Assembly: GCA_043228905.1 (NCBI GenBank)
Contig: JBHGNT010000004.1
Location: forward strand, 12,648,001 to 12,712,000
Reading direction: 5' to 3'
Source of the DNA: Azolla caroliniana
Lineage: Eukaryota > Polypodiophyta
Length of the DNA: 64,000 nucleotides
The translations under genes were made by a program, and so were the position numbers. The notes below the pieces were generated by a model. The model saw only the letters and a program-made list of their open reading frames with translations. It was not told the origin of the DNA and did not search any database. Of the stretch, positions 1-10,772 are shown piece by piece (positions within the stretch are counted from its first letter, which is position 1; the number at the start of each line of letters is the position of its first letter).

Positions 1-638
1 TTCAAATTCCAAGGCACATGTGGCAACGTGAAGATCACCATCGGCTCTATAATCTTTGGGTTGGCACATCCGATTTCTTGGGGAGAGAACGCGAAGGCTT
101 TCCCATGCCTTTCAAGCATTTCACGAAACTTTCACTCCTCTTCAGGGAGGAGGAAATCCTCCTTTCCAACTCGTAGCTTTCTTTTCGTCTCTTCGGTGAA
201 GACATGGCCTATTGTCTTTGGATCCCTTAAGCTTGGATCATTAGCGACTTCCTTCATCTTTTGCCAGCTATCTTCTGGTAGCGGAACCGCAACTGGCTTG
301 ATCTTCTTATCCATCGTTTTATATTTTGTGTTGACTTCGGCTTCCTCCATCAAGATGCCACGATAGTATTCATCGATGATAGCGTACATGTTGACGGAGT
401 TAACTGAAATCACACGTTGGTCGTGAAGATAGCTCAAGTCCACGACGTCCTCAATTTCGCCGATGGTGTCGTTAAATGAGGCTTCTTCCATAATATGAGT
501 CACGAACTCTTCTTCTTCTATTATGTTTTCTTCGTTCAGCATCTTCTCGAATTCTTGTATCCGACGCTTGTCCTTCTTGTCGGGTAGTACTAGTTTACAT
601 GTGCCACTAGGTGTGACACATGTTGCTTCTCCTCGCAA
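1..638 (-). pseudogene. GypA pol, N-terminal region before the reverse transcriptase
   Basis: The open stretch 638-132 matches GypE pol residues about 30-205. Shared landmarks are VNSVNMYAIIDEY, NTKYKTMDKKIKP and IGHVFTEETKRKLRVG. Below 132 the homology continues in another frame to base 1 (HGKAFAF, IGCANPK, HVPWNL), where the reverse transcriptase domain would begin. The function of this linker is not known to me; it lies between protease and reverse transcriptase in both copies. A frameshift near 132 makes it non-functional. Confidence 0.8.
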
Positions 639-712
639 TCCACACGCTCTTCTTTCTTGTGGGGACTTGTGATCGCTCGGACTATTTGTGCCCCATGCTT
701 CAATAGTCCGCT

Positions 713-1446
713 CTAAAAATCCGAGGATTCGCCTCCAAGACTATCTCGATTTCTTTCATGATTAGCTCGCACCGTTAGGAATTGAACAAATATTTGGTTG
801 TCAAGACTCTTTATTTGAGCAAATGCTGCGCCATTGTCGAACACTTTGGTTTCCATCCGAGATGATGTGATATACGGTTGTCCTAGGATGACAAGATGTG
901 ACACCGATTCTTGCATGAAGAAGTGTTGATCCATCTCCACATCCCCGATCGCGACTTTAACATTGGGACAAGCTCCGTACAAGTCCTCCGTAGTCTTTGT
1001 TGTCGCACGAATCTTCCATCTGTGATTTGTATTGATTGGCCATCTTCCTTTTTGTAGAAGTCGGTTGACATGAGGTTGATCTTCGAGCCGTGGTCGATCA
1101 AGGCTACCACGGTCTCTTTCTTCTCCCCGATCTTCACCGGCATCTCCATTGTCGCTTGTGCCCAATGAAGTCGAGTATAGTGGTTGTCCACCATTTCTTC
1201 ATCGACTTCGTCTCTTGCCATCATTATGGCATTTGCTTTCGCTTTTAGTGGCTTCTCTTCTTCTTCGTCTGATTGTTGCCTTTTTCGCTTTACAAGGTCC
1301 ACGATCGTGTCGTGGAACTCCTTCTTCGTAATGACGAGTAATTCCCTCAAGGACAAAGTGACGTGGCTGTCAAGAACGTGTTCCTCGAGAATCTTCTTCA
1401 GGTCTGTCGTCTGCTCTATGTCCGACCTTAGCTTATAGGTAGGCAT
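713..1446 (-). pseudogene. GypA aspartic protease and end of gag-pro ORF
   Basis: The retropepsin domain starts with VALIDHGSKINLMSTDFYKK, about 1105-1046, then a frameshift moves the reading to the 1165-713 frame (GRWPINTNHRWKIRA, GACPNVKVAIGD, VILGQPYITSSRMETKV, VQFLTVRANHERNR). The family's usual D-S/T-G triplet is D-H-G here, exactly as in GypE, so this is a lineage trait rather than a random hit. The segment upstream (about 1430-1290) is the conserved pre-protease linker (TDLKKILEEHVLDS, LRELLVITKKEFHD). The stop near 713 precedes the pol frame as in GypE. Confidence 0.85.
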
Positions 1447-2135
1447 AGTCCTTGTCTTCGAGCGGGGTCTTCGACACCAATCTTCACGGGCCGAACCGTT
1501 TCTTCGACTCGTTTGCTCGACTCCGCTTTTCGGCTAGCGTCTCCTTCCTCCATTTGTAAAGATTGACTCGTTTTTGCATCTTCTTTCTTTTTCACATTCC
1601 TTGTTTCATGTCTTTTTGATGGGCCTTGCTCTTCTATTCCTTTTCTCTTTTCTTCGAAGAACACCTCGTGGTTGTCGCACATCACTTCCACGAGTATGGT
1701 GTTGTCATCCATTGGATCCGACCACCCGGTTATGCTTTGCACGCTTCGGTTCGCAAGCTCTACCTCATTCGATGTGACCTTCCCCATCTTCTCATACTCG
1801 AGAACGGAAGACCAAAACTTTGCTCCCACTTTCGCAGCTTCATTTTTGTCTTTCATGACTCTTATTCCAGTCGTTGCAGCATAGTGCATCGCATCCACAT
1901 GAGTCGCCTCAGCATCTTCCATAGATTTCTTCATTCCCCCTCTTCCAAAATTCACCCACAGGGGTCTTCGAGTTTCAGTCGAGCAGATCATGTTGTCATC
2001 CATGTATACGATATTTTGTCGGATCGCCTCTTGAAGGCTCGCACAATCCCTTCTCATGTGGTCCTTGCTATCGCACCACACGCATCTAAAGGGTTCTTTT
2101 CCTTTGGGGCCTCGACGATTCATGTTGGCTAGCGT
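1428..2135 (-). pseudogene. GypA gag, C-terminal half with zinc knuckle
   Basis: This continues the gag frame interrupted by CopA at 2136. The nucleocapsid zinc knuckle CVWCDSKDHMRRDC (C-x2-C-x4-H-x4-C) lies near 2082-2041. It is followed by the conserved YMDDNMICSTETRRPL stretch that parallels GypE's YWKNGNIYLTETRSLL. A charged Lys/Glu-rich tail follows. The frame ends at 1428 by frameshift; in GypE the same region reads straight through into protease. Confidence 0.85.
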
Positions 2136-2437
2136 TGTCGAATATGAGTGTATAATGGCCATATTCACACTGTCCTTTTGACAGCCCAAGTTTGGGCTAT
2201 TTCTGTAAATAGCATAAAGGGCAGCTGCCCTAAGATAGTCACTATATAAAGTGACTTTGTAACCTTTAGTTAAGGTTGGTTGTTATGGTGTAACAGTTGA
2301 TATTGAGAAATATAACACTTCTTTTGTGCCTATCTCTCTCTCTCTCTCTCTCTGTTTATTGCTCATTTGCATACGCAGGTTCTTCACCATAAAAAATGTT
2401 GTTTGCTCTTCCGCACTGACGACCTTGTTGCCCAACA
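2136..2437 (+). repeat. CopA 5' LTR
   Basis: 302 bp, TGTCGAATATGAG...CCCAACA. It has a TATA box (tatataaa, 2244-2251) and a CT microsatellite at about 2334-2353. It matches 7625-7948 closely; the length difference (302 against 324) comes mainly from the CT run. Confidence 0.95.
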
Positions 2438-2439
2438 TT

Positions 2440-2451
2440 TGGTATTAGAGC
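2440..2451 (+). promoter_or_regulatory. CopA primer binding site (initiator tRNA-Met)
   Basis: The 12 bases tggtattagagc lie two bases after the 5' LTR and differ at one position (C to T) from tggtatcagagc, the standard plant copia site complementary to initiator tRNA-Met. Confidence 0.85.
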
Positions 2452-3137
2452 GTTGGAGGTTCTTCAACCCATTGCCGGCCGTCATTGTACACCACAACAT
2501 TATGTTTTTTGTAACTTCTTGAAGAACAGAGAAGAGAGAAGGCAAACAAGAAGTTTGCATCTCACTGTGTTAAATCACTAATTGGAGTAAGCTAGCCGGT
2601 TGTACTCTGTTCCTGTGATTGTAACCACTTGAGGCGAGCTCCCTCTGCAACACCCGACCCAATCGTGCTTCATTTGGTTAAACGACATCCAAATAGGTCA
2701 CCGAACGCTATTCACCCGCTTGTTGTAACCACCCACTGCCGATTGGTCTCTTGGCAACAACCAAATTTGTGCTTCATTCGGCTGATCGACATCCGGGAGG
2801 ATAAGTTGGATCCATCCCTCTCATCGTTGCAGTCATCCGAAGCAGAATTGGCCCAAACAATCAGTTTCTTGTAATCGGTATTCGGCATACAATCAGAAGC
2901 TAACCAGGCTCACTTCCACTCGGCAACATTCGGGAAGACCAGCCGGTTCTGTCCCTCAAGTTACCGGAGTCACTCTGAGCAAGTTTAGCAACAAGTATCC
3001 GAAACCAAACCGACTCGGGTTCAAAACCGACTAGAACGATATCGGGTGAGTTGATCGGTTGCACCCCATTAAGGTTCGTAGTCAACTCTGAACCGAGTCT
3101 AACCAATCGGTTGGCATCAACATCTGGCTCATCAGAG
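2452..3137 (+). other. CopA untranslated leader
   Basis: 686 bases between the primer site and the gag start without a convincing reading frame. It is rich in accggtt/aaccgac words. No RNA gene or inserted element was seen. Confidence 0.6.
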
Positions 3138-3953
3138 ATGAGCCTAAGGAGGTTCGACGGTTCGAACTTCAACTTCTGGAAGGAACAAATGCAAGACTAT
3201 CTCATAGTCAAGGGTCAGATAGACCCGATTGAGAATGAAAATCCTCCAGAAGCATACAAGGCAAACGAGTGGCTAAAGCTGGACAGAATTGTCCGCACCA
3301 CGATTCGGATGCACTTATCGGAGTCAGTGTACTTCACAGTGCAATCACGCACAACAACTTTTGAACTTTGGAAGACACTGTCGGAAACGTATGAAAAGAA
3401 GGTCGCAGCAACGAAGATGTATCTGATCCAGCGCCTCTACAACTTGCGGATGAAAGAGTCTGATTCGGTTTAGGCACATCTCAACGAGTATGAAAGCCTA
3501 AGCTCCCAAATATCATCTCAAGGGACGACAATAGAGGATGAACTCAAAGCAATGATACTCATGAGCAGTCTCCCCTCTTCTAGGGAAACTTTCATCACAA
3601 CCGTGTGCAATGCTTCAACAACTGCCATTCAGTACTCCGAAATCAGGAGCGCAATCCTAACTGAAGCAGCTCGGAGAAAGTCTTTCGCCAAAGACTCGGC
3701 ATATGAAGCTTACGTAGTACAAGGTTCGACCGACCGATCGAACAACCAGGGAAGAAGTTCTTCCTGACCGCCGAACAATCAGCGAAGTCGGAGCAAGTCC
3801 CGGGACAACCGAATCTGCAATTACTGCAAGAAACCGGGACACATCAAAGCCGATTGCCGGGCACTCAAAGCAAAAAATGACAAAGCTCAGAGAGCGGATC
3901 AGAAGAGTAGCTGGCATGAGGAGGTCAACTACGTCGGCTCTTCAGCCGAAATT
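3138..3953 (+). pseudogene. CopA gag
   Basis: The ATG at 3138 gives MSLRRFDGSNFNFWKEQM, the typical start of a plant copia Gag (UBN2-type domain). Homology runs through ATKMYLIQRLYNLRMKESDS, a stop at 3471, then HLNEYESLSSQI and LMSSLPSSRETF. A second stop falls at 3765. The zinc knuckle CNYCKKPGHIKADC lies at about 3812-3853. The in-frame stop at 3765 replaces an Arg codon (CGA to TGA). Gag would form the particle shell and bind RNA; this copy cannot make the full protein. Confidence 0.85.
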
Positions 3954-4664
3954 TTGACGACCGACCCGAACATATTGTCCATAGAGAACCCAGTCGAATT
4001 AGAAGTTCTGCTTACGAATGAGGAATCGAGCACATGGCTCATGGACTCGGGCACATCGTATCATGTGACACCTCACCGATCTCAGTTTCGGCAATACTCG
4101 GACCGGCACTCCGATTCAGTTAGAGTCGGAAACTCGCAACACTGTGCTATAATCGGGACCGGCACCGTAGAGCACAACCTTTCGGGCGGCTCTACACTCG
4201 TACTACACAACGTCCGACACGTTCTTGAGCTCTCAAGACCCTTGATCTCAGTTGGATAGCTTGACGAAACTGGCATCCGTGCCGGATTCTCATCAGAAGG
4301 GTGGACACTCCATAAAGGGAACCTCCTGCTTGCTCGAGGACCAAAGGTACATTCCTTGTATCCTTGACACCTCACCGATCTCAGTTTCGGCAATACTCGG
4401 ACCGACACTCCGATTCAGTTAGAGTCGGAAACTCGCAACACTGTGCTATAATCGGGACCGGCACCGTAGAGCACAACCTTCCGGGCGGCTCTACACTCGT
4501 ACTACACAACGTCCGACACGTTCTTGAGCTCTCAAGACCCTTGATCTCAGTTGGATAGCTTGACGAAACTGGCATCCGTGCCGGATTCTCATCAGAAGGG
4601 TGGACACTCCATAAAGGGAACCTCCTGCTTGCTCGAGGACCAAAGGTACATTCCTTGTATCCTT
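3954..4664 (+). pseudogene. CopA protease region, disrupted by duplication
   Basis: The aspartic protease signature WLMDSGTSYHVTPHRSQF is at about 4036-4089, followed by the flap-side segment (VGNSQHCAIIGTGTVEHNL, VLHNVRHVLELSRPLISVG). The domain then stops at 4257. Its second half is repeated out of frame as 4366-4664. The active triplet is a normal DSG. Confidence 0.85.
4067..4664 (+). repeat. 299-bp direct tandem duplication in CopA protease
   Basis: Copy 1 is 4067-4365 and copy 2 is 4366-4664, both starting gacacctcaccgatctcag. They are nearly identical (for example accggcac against accgacac, tttcgggc against ttccgggc). The period is not a multiple of three, so the duplication shifts the frame. 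Confidence 0.95.
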
Positions 4665-5428
4665 TATATGTCACACTCAAAGAGGGTGACTTATTTTTGG
4701 TTGATATCCCCGTGTCATCGTTATGGCACAGACGACTTGGACACCTGGCCGGCATAACACACCTATCCAGAGCCGGTTACATCCCCAAACTCTCCTTCTC
4801 GGATCACCAATTCTGCGAGCATTGCCAGTACGGTAAACAGGTAGCCACATCACACCCGACATCAGCACCAAGAGAATCGAGTACCCTCGATTTGGTCCAT
4901 TCGGACGTATGTGGCCCGATGCCACATCAGTCTCTCGGCGGTGCTTCGTACTTCGTCAATTTTATTGACGACTCGACTTAGAAGGTGTGGGCTTACCCCA
5001 TCAGAACCAAAGATCGGGTGTTCTCGATCTTCTCCGAATGGCTTGCAATGGTCGAAAATCAGACCGGTTGGAAACTGAAATGTCTCCGAATCGACAACGG
5101 AGGGGAATTCAAGTCTGAAGAATTCGTCAAATTTTGCCGGGAACGCGACATTCGACGTGAATATACGACACCCTATAGTCTGGAGCAGAACGGAATTGCT
5201 GAATGCATGAATCAGACGATTCAAGAACGCATAGTATCCATGCTCCAACACTCTGGACTGTCGGATGGCTTTTGGGCGGAGGCTCTACTTACAGCAGTAC
5301 ACATAATAAATATGTCGCCAAGTAGAGCTCTAGGACTTAAAATACCTCAGGAAACATGGACCGGTAGTAAGCCGAATTATGACAAGCTGAGGATCTTCGA
5401 CTGCGAGGCATATGCCCTCATACCGTAA
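4665..5428 (+). pseudogene. CopA integrase
   Basis: The GAG-pre-integrase zinc finger is visible as LWHRRLGHL and FCEHCQYGK (about 4722-4834). The catalytic Asp residues lie in LVHSDVCGPM (about 4900) and RIDNGGEF (about 5090), and the Glu lies in EQNGIAECMNQT (about 5190). A stop at 4978-4980 splits the core after FIDDST; the second half runs 4985-5428 (WAYPIRTKDRVFSIF, FWAEALLTAVHIIN). It is followed by a frameshift. Integrase would insert the cDNA; this copy is dead. Confidence 0.9.
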
Positions 5429-5857
5429 GACGACCACCGGAAACTCGAACCACGATCGAGTATATGTGTTTTCCTTGGATATGGACCCGACGGCGAGATC
5501 GAATATCGACTTTGGGACCCCGAGCACAGACAAATCGTCCGAAGTTCGGATGTCGTGTTCAACGAGTTGGCTATGCATAAAACGGCCGAAAGGCCTATTG
5601 AAGTCCGAAGGGTAATATTTTCCGAAGTGCCAACCCTTCATGAAGGCCCAACCCACAACACGAGATTGGTTTCACGGGTAACCGACACCTCCCGCACTGA
5701 ATCCACCGATTCAGCATAGCCGAGTGGCTCGGCTTCCGACCATTCGACACCTACACCCGGTGCGACCAGTCCAGTCATACCTCGCAGATCCGAGAGACTG
5801 TCGCAACCTCCGGAGAGATACTCTCGGGAAATCTTCTTCACCGACGCCGGCGAACCG
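5429..5857 (+). other. CopA integrase C-terminus and linker
   Basis: 429 bases in shifted frames connect integrase to reverse transcriptase. Pieces of the usual C-terminal copia integrase text can be seen in pieces, but no continuous frame. Confidence 0.55.
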
Positions 5858-7429
5858 ATGTCTTACAAAGAAGCATCGGCATTCGCCGACTTAGCCACCT
5901 GGCATCTGGCGATGGAGTCCGAAATGCACTCCATGCGCGCAAACAAGACTTGGGACTTGGTCGAATTATCGACGAATCAACGTGCTCTTCCGTGTAAATG
6001 GGTCTATCGACTAAAAGAGACGTCCGACTTGACCACCCCAAAGTACAAGGCCAGACTAGTTGCGAAGGGATTTTGACAAGAATATGGCGTCGACTTCGAC
6101 GAAATCTTTTCACCAGTGGTGAAAATGACAACCCTTCGTCTCATGCTCGGCGTTGTGGCCGTTGACAACTTGGAGTTGATTCAACTAGATGTAAAAACGA
6201 CATTCCTCCACGGTGACCTACAAGAGGAAATCTATATGGAGCAGCCGAAAGGCTTTGTGGCATCCGGTCAGGAACATCTAGTTTGCCGACTCAGGAAGAG
6301 TCTATACGGCCTGAAACAGGCACCCTGACAGTGGTACAAGAAGTTCGACGACTTCATCCAGTCGGTCAGCTTCTCCAAGAGCGATGAGGACCACTGTCTC
6401 TTCACCAAAACAGCTCAAGACAGGTCTCCCGTCTTCCTCATCATTTACGTGGACGACATGCTACTCTCCGGCCGACATGCTGACGAGCTCACCGAACTCG
6501 TTCGAAGACTACGGTTGAAGTTTGCCATGAAGGACCCCGGTCTGGCAAGACACATACTTGGTATGAAGATTAGTCGGCATCGCGATAAACAACAACTTTT
6601 CTTGTCTCAAATCGACTACATCAGACTTGTCTTGGAACGCTTCAACATGCATTCGGCCAAGTCTGCTTCGACCCCGCTCCCCATTAGCCTTTGGTTGTCT
6701 CAGCGAGACTGCCCGACATCCGGTTCGGAGGAGGAAGATATGAAGTCAGTACCATATGCACTGACAATCGGCTCCCTGATGTACGCGATGGTCGCGACAT
6801 GGCCTGATATTTCTCACGCCGTAGGAGTCGTCAGCAGATTCATGCACAACCCAGGCCGATCACACTCGAACATAGTTAGGCATGTGTTCCGATATCTAGC
6901 TGGCACAAAAGACCACGTCATTCGTTTTGGCCCGAACTCAACCTCAGGCGTAGTTGGTTACATCGACTCGGACTTCGCCGGCTGCGTGGACAATAGGAAA
7001 TCAACAACAGGATATTGCTTCAAATTCGGCAATGGAGCAATCTCGTGGAACTCGAAACTCCAAGAGTGCACAACCACCTCAATGACCGAAGCAAAATATG
7101 TAGCCACGTCCGACACGGCAAAAGAAGCTTTATGGTTCGATCGACTGGCGCACATGTTTCGACAAGTCGACTCCGACTCGGCTCCAATTGTCTACAGGGA
7201 CAGTCAGGGTGTTGTTGCTTTGTCAAAGAATCCGGTTCACCACAATGCCTCAAAGCATATCGACGTTCGATATCACTTCGTTCAGGACTGTGTCATTTCA
7301 GGGAAAACCGGTCTCGAGAAAATATCCACAACCGATAATGTCGTAGACGGAATGACCAAGTTTCTTTCGGCGGATTGTTTCCAGTCCCTTCGGCACCAGA
7401 TGGGCATAATGAAAAATTGGTCCGGTTAA
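5858..7429 (+). pseudogene. CopA reverse transcriptase and RNase H
   Basis: Reverse transcriptase is recognised by MSYKEASAFADLATWHLAM, ALPCKWVYRLKET, VKMTTLRLMLGVVAVDN, QLDVKTTFLHGDLQEEIYM, CRLRKSLYGLKQAP and the catalytic YVDDMLLSG at about 6448. RNase H follows with GYIDSDFAGC, TTSMTEAKYVATSDTAKEA, DSQGVVALSKNP and HIDVRYHFVQDCV. Stops at 6074 and 6326 both read TGA where paralogues have CGA. The frame 6449-7429 is intact to its natural stop. Confidence 0.93.
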
Positions 7430-7624
7430 AGTCGGACACACAACACAGAACAGTTTCAGACAACAAACATCGGTTCTTTGAGGATCGGCTTTAGCTATTC
7501 CGACCCGGCCGGTTCAGGCTTTAGTCTTCAGATCCTGCCGACTCGAACAAAACGGATCTGTCTGACAACCTTGTACATACCTGTAACTTTAGTATAACCC
7601 ATGTATACGCCCATTACGGGGGAG
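7430..7624 (+). other. CopA 3' untranslated region and polypurine tract
   Basis: 195 bases without coding signal. It ends in cgggggag (about 7617-7624) directly before the 3' LTR, the expected plus-strand primer. Confidence 0.75.
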
Positions 7625-7948
7625 TGTCGAATACGAGTGTATAATGGCCGTATTCACACTGTCCTTTTGACAGCCCAAGTTTGGGTTATTTTTGTAAATA
7701 GCATAAAGGGCAGTTTCCCTAAGATAGTCACTATGTAAAGTGACTTTGTAACCTTTAGTTAAGGTTGGTTGTTATGGTGTAACAATTGATATTGAGAAAT
7801 ATAACGCTTCTTTTGTGCCTATCTCTCTCTCTCTCTCTCTCTCCCTCTCTCTCTCTCTCTCTTTGTTTATTGCTCATTCGCATACGCAGGTTCTTCACCA
7901 TCACAAATGTTGTTTGCTCTTCTGCACTGACGACCTTGTTCCCCAACA
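7625..7948 (+). repeat. CopA 3' LTR
   Basis: 324 bp, TG...CA, with a longer CT run (about 7826-7862) than the 5' LTR. It is followed by TSD agcgt at 7949-7953. Confidence 0.95.
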
Positions 7949-7953
7949 AGCGT

Positions 7954-8708
7954 GACCATCTCGAACTTCTTCACTAGCTCTTCGATGATGTCGTCATCAA
8001 TATTCTTTTCTTCCTGGCTGTTTTGTTTGGGCGGCTCAACTACTTTCGGTTGTCTTGTTTTCTCTGTGACAGTCGATCCCGCCAAGTCGGTGTCATCAAC
8101 CCATTGACGATGCTTGTCAAGCCTATTGCATGCTCGCTTCTCCGCAACCAGGTCCGCCAGAAGCCCTTTCCCTTGGATATCATCTTCGAGGAGAGTACCT
8201 AGTTCTCGTCTATTGTTTATATCCACAGCCTTTAGGACGTACAAATTTTTGTCCTCCTCAAGTACCACTTGGTCTGTGGTGGGGAGACGACGAAACATTT
8301 GGTCGAATTCGTCGTACACCCTCAAGGCGCTCATCTTCTTATTCTTCTTTTCTATCCACTTCATCAAGGCATGTCGAGTCATCCTCGACAAATCTTCCAT
8401 CACGAACTCTGCTAATATCACTTTCTTGAACTCCGACCACATTGTCTTCCCTTCTTGAAGCTTGATGACGCGCCTTTGGATGTTGTTGGTGACCACTCTC
8501 TCGAAACTCGTGATTTGACACACTTCGGACACGTCCCTTTGATTCATCTCCCTTCTATATGCATCAAGGAACTTCGTAATGTTCCTTCCGTCAAATTGAC
8601 CCTCCAGCTCAACGACACGGTCACATCGTTGTCTCGAGATCTCATCATTTGTTCGACGATCAACATCATCCTTTCGAACTCTTCCGCTTGGTTGCTTGAG
8701 GATGCCAT
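7954..8708 (-). pseudogene. GypA gag, N-terminal half
   Basis: The start at 8708 (MASSSNQAEEFERMM) parallels GypE's gag start and lies just inside the primer site. Recognisable Gag text: GQFDGRNITKFLDAYRREM, WSEFKKVILAEFVMEDLSRM, VLKAVDINNRRELGTLLEDD. These match GypE IGMFDGTNISKYVNIYYDEM and FLQAVDKRYRKELEFMLE. The frame is open up to the CopA insertion at 7953. Confidence 0.85.
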
Positions 8709-8755
8709 CTCCAAGTATTGGTTGATCCTCGATTTGATCCTTCCTGCCGCCTCTT

Positions 8756-8771
8756 CACGTCGGGTTCACCA
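8756..8771 (-). promoter_or_regulatory. GypA primer binding site (tRNA-Trp)
   Basis: On the minus strand tggtgaacccgacgtgaa is complementary to the 3' end of plant tRNA-Trp (from memory of its ...CACGTCGGGTTCA-CCA end). It lies 8 bases inside the LTR and is shared with GypC and GypE. Confidence 0.8.
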
Positions 8772-8779
8772 CTTAATTA

Positions 8780-9724
8780 TGTCATGAAGATCCGTCCGTC
8801 ACTAGGCGCGGATTGTGAGGCGGAACTGCTGGGGTTCTAGACCGGAAGGATTCGAGGTTTACGCTAGTTTTAGCGAGAAAGTATTTAAGATAGAGTGAGA
8901 GAGATTGATATGTCGAGAGAGAGATAATGAAATAAAGATTTAACTCTTAATTCTATATTTGAGAGAGAAGATACATCAACAATAGGGTTACAAGTTTCTT
9001 ATTTGATCATCCCAAAATTTTTACATCAGTCCTTTCATCTTTTTCCTCCCCTCTTTTATAGATGCCCTCATGTATGTGAGGGTACAAGACATGCATAAAA
9101 TGCATGTTTGCCATTTGGCGCTCATGTATTACATGTGGTGCATGATAACCATGTCACTCATTTTAGCTCTCATGTATGAGAATTTACATGTAAAGTTACA
9201 ATGATAAAAATATAATTTTAAGAAAATGTGTTGGCTTAGTGGTAAGTCTATTGACTCTTAACTTAGAGGTGCAAGGTTCAAATCTTTACTTTCTTTCCTT
9301 GTGTATATGTATGTATATTTATTTATCCATCTAGCCGTTGGTCTCCGGATCCCATATGCCGGCTCATCGACTCCATCATCGGTCCGGTTTTGGTTGGCCA
9401 AAACCTTTGCAAGTAGCCAAGCCACACCCGTTCATCTAATAGCTTAGTTCAAGTTACCTTTAACTCTCTATGCTCCACACATAGACACAAAGATAATAGA
9501 TTTTGCTGTACATTATATATGGTGAGATCCTTATTTATCCTGTCTATGTGGGATATCCCACAATTTTATTTTTCTCTTTATCTTTGCAAAACTTCCTACC
9601 CACATAAGTTCACACTTAGAGGTTCGTTTCTTATGTAGTAAAGTGCACCCGAAAGCTCTTCAAGACCTCCATTTTTTTGTAGTTTTATGTGATTTTCACA
9701 CCATTGTTGAAAATCTTCACGACA
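8780..9724 (-). repeat. GypA 5' LTR
   Basis: 945 bp. On the minus strand it begins TGTCGTGAAGATTTTC and ends CTTCATGACA. It is of the same subfamily as the solo LTR at 33093-34344. The promoter side has CATGCAT motifs, the inverted repeat around gccatttggcgc and a tctataaaagagggg TATA box (about 9047-9062). A tRNA-like module in antisense lies at 9233-9284. Confidence 0.9.
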
Positions 9725-9797
9725 CCAGCTGAGGCTTATTCAGCTGATCCGGATCCAGTTGAGCTTGCCGCTCAACACTCCTCCTCAAGCTCAACTT
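9725..9797 (-). repeat. CopB 3' LTR start and polypurine tract
   Basis: The minus strand reads aagttgagcttgaggaggag (9797-9778) and then tgttgagcggcaagctcaac..., identical in layout to CopE (35605-35586 and LTR from 35585). The LTR is cut at 9725 by GypA. Confidence 0.85.
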
Positions 9798-10024
9798 GAG
9801 GTCGGATCGTAGTGTCAGTCTCCATGGTAGCCGGTCCTTCCACCCGGCTCCTTCTGGCATCACTCCGCCTCGCTCGTGCTCCTCGTCCGGTCTGTTCCCG
9901 TTTGCTGCGACCCCTCTAGTTTTGCACGCCTCGACCTTCTCAATCGACTTATTTGCTCAAGAATCCCAATTCAGCTCCCTCGATGTTGTGTCTCCGGCGC
10001 TTGTCGACCCGCCGGTTTCTCCGT
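9798..10024 (-). other. CopB 3' extension, distal part
   Basis: Corresponds to CopE 35606-35687 plus 43595-43750. It is a region between the pol stop and the 3' LTR that ordinary copia elements lack. No intact frame. Confidence 0.6.
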
Positions 10025-10699
10025 TGTCGCATAGTTACGCGCGTGCGTATAGAACGAGGCGGGACCACGACGGTCTTGGACCAAGGAATAACCGATTAGG
10101 AGTAGGAGCAAGAAAGACAATGGCCATGCTTCCACACACACCCACATAGATAGACAAAAACCGCAACCGAATGGAACAACCCAAATGAGACGAATGCGTA
10201 TATGTATATATATATTATGATGAAAAAGGGGTTACAACCAGTAGGCCGAAGAGCGACAAATCTCCCACGCCTACGCACACGCATACAGAAGAGCGAGATG
10301 GAGACTCTGCTGGAAGCACTCGAGCGTTCCGCGGAGTAGAGTCAGCCTCCCGAAAACCTGCACAGAGCAAATACAAAGAAAGATAGAGGAGAAGAGCTTG
10401 ATCCCAGTCCGATAGTACTTCGTTGTTGACAAAAGAGATCCCTATTACGATTCCTCTCCCTCTCTTTTATAGCCCAAGGAGGGAGGCCGATACAACCCGT
10501 TACATCATCTTTATTCTCTGTCCTTTCGGACAGAGATACGCCTCGATTTTCTATGTAAGAAATGCGTGCTACCTAGGATATTCACATCAGCCGACTTGTA
10601 CCTAAATATATATATTACAACAAAACTTGTCCCGCGTGTAAGGGCTGGTTCGCGCACATCATTCTCCGATTCCGCCTAAGGACAATTTTCTTTGCGACA
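10025..10699 (-). repeat. GypB 3' LTR
   Basis: 675 bp. On the minus strand it starts TGTCGCAAAG and ends CTATGCGACA. Bases 10441-10699 repeat as 11533-11789. A short AT run lies near 10201-10216. Confidence 0.85.
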
Positions 10700-10772
10700 T
10701 CCGCCCCCACCTAACCGTGCATCCATCGGTATGCGCCAAAAAAGACTCTTGCTAGAGAAGACCTGTCCGCGC

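Larger units (their letters stand above)
2136..7948 (+). mobile_element. CopA: Ty1/copia element, full length but degenerate
   Basis: The boundaries are exact: TSD agcgt at 2131-2135 and 7949-7953, LTRs beginning TG and ending CA (2136-2437 and 7625-7948), an initiator-Met primer site at 2440 and a purine tract before 7625. Domain order is gag, protease, integrase, reverse transcriptase, RNase H, as in Ty1/copia. It interrupts GypA gag. Removing the element plus one TSD joins GypA's FEMVTL to ANMNRRGPK in frame, which confirms the site. Coding is broken by several stops and by a 299-bp tandem duplication. Confidence 0.97.
1..9724 (-). mobile_element. GypA: Ty3/gypsy retrotransposon, degenerate, truncated by the window edge
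   Basis: Read on the minus strand, the parts run in normal order: LTR (8780-9724), tRNA-Trp primer site (8756-8771), gag (8708 down to 1428, split by CopA), protease (1446-713) and the start of pol (638 to 1). The rest of pol and the 3' LTR lie beyond base 1. The proteins are clear relatives of the intact GypE, but with frameshifts near 1430 and 1050. At 9725 the sequence changes directly into a copia LTR of the CopB type, so GypA inserted into CopB's 3' LTR. The target duplication cannot be tested because the other end is outside the window. Confidence 0.9.

Noticed and set aside
9233-9291. Possible tRNA gene (A box and B box)
   Set aside because: The fold is poor, the base before the anticodon is not T, and the segment is a repeated part of the LTR. 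Kept as a tRNA-like module only.
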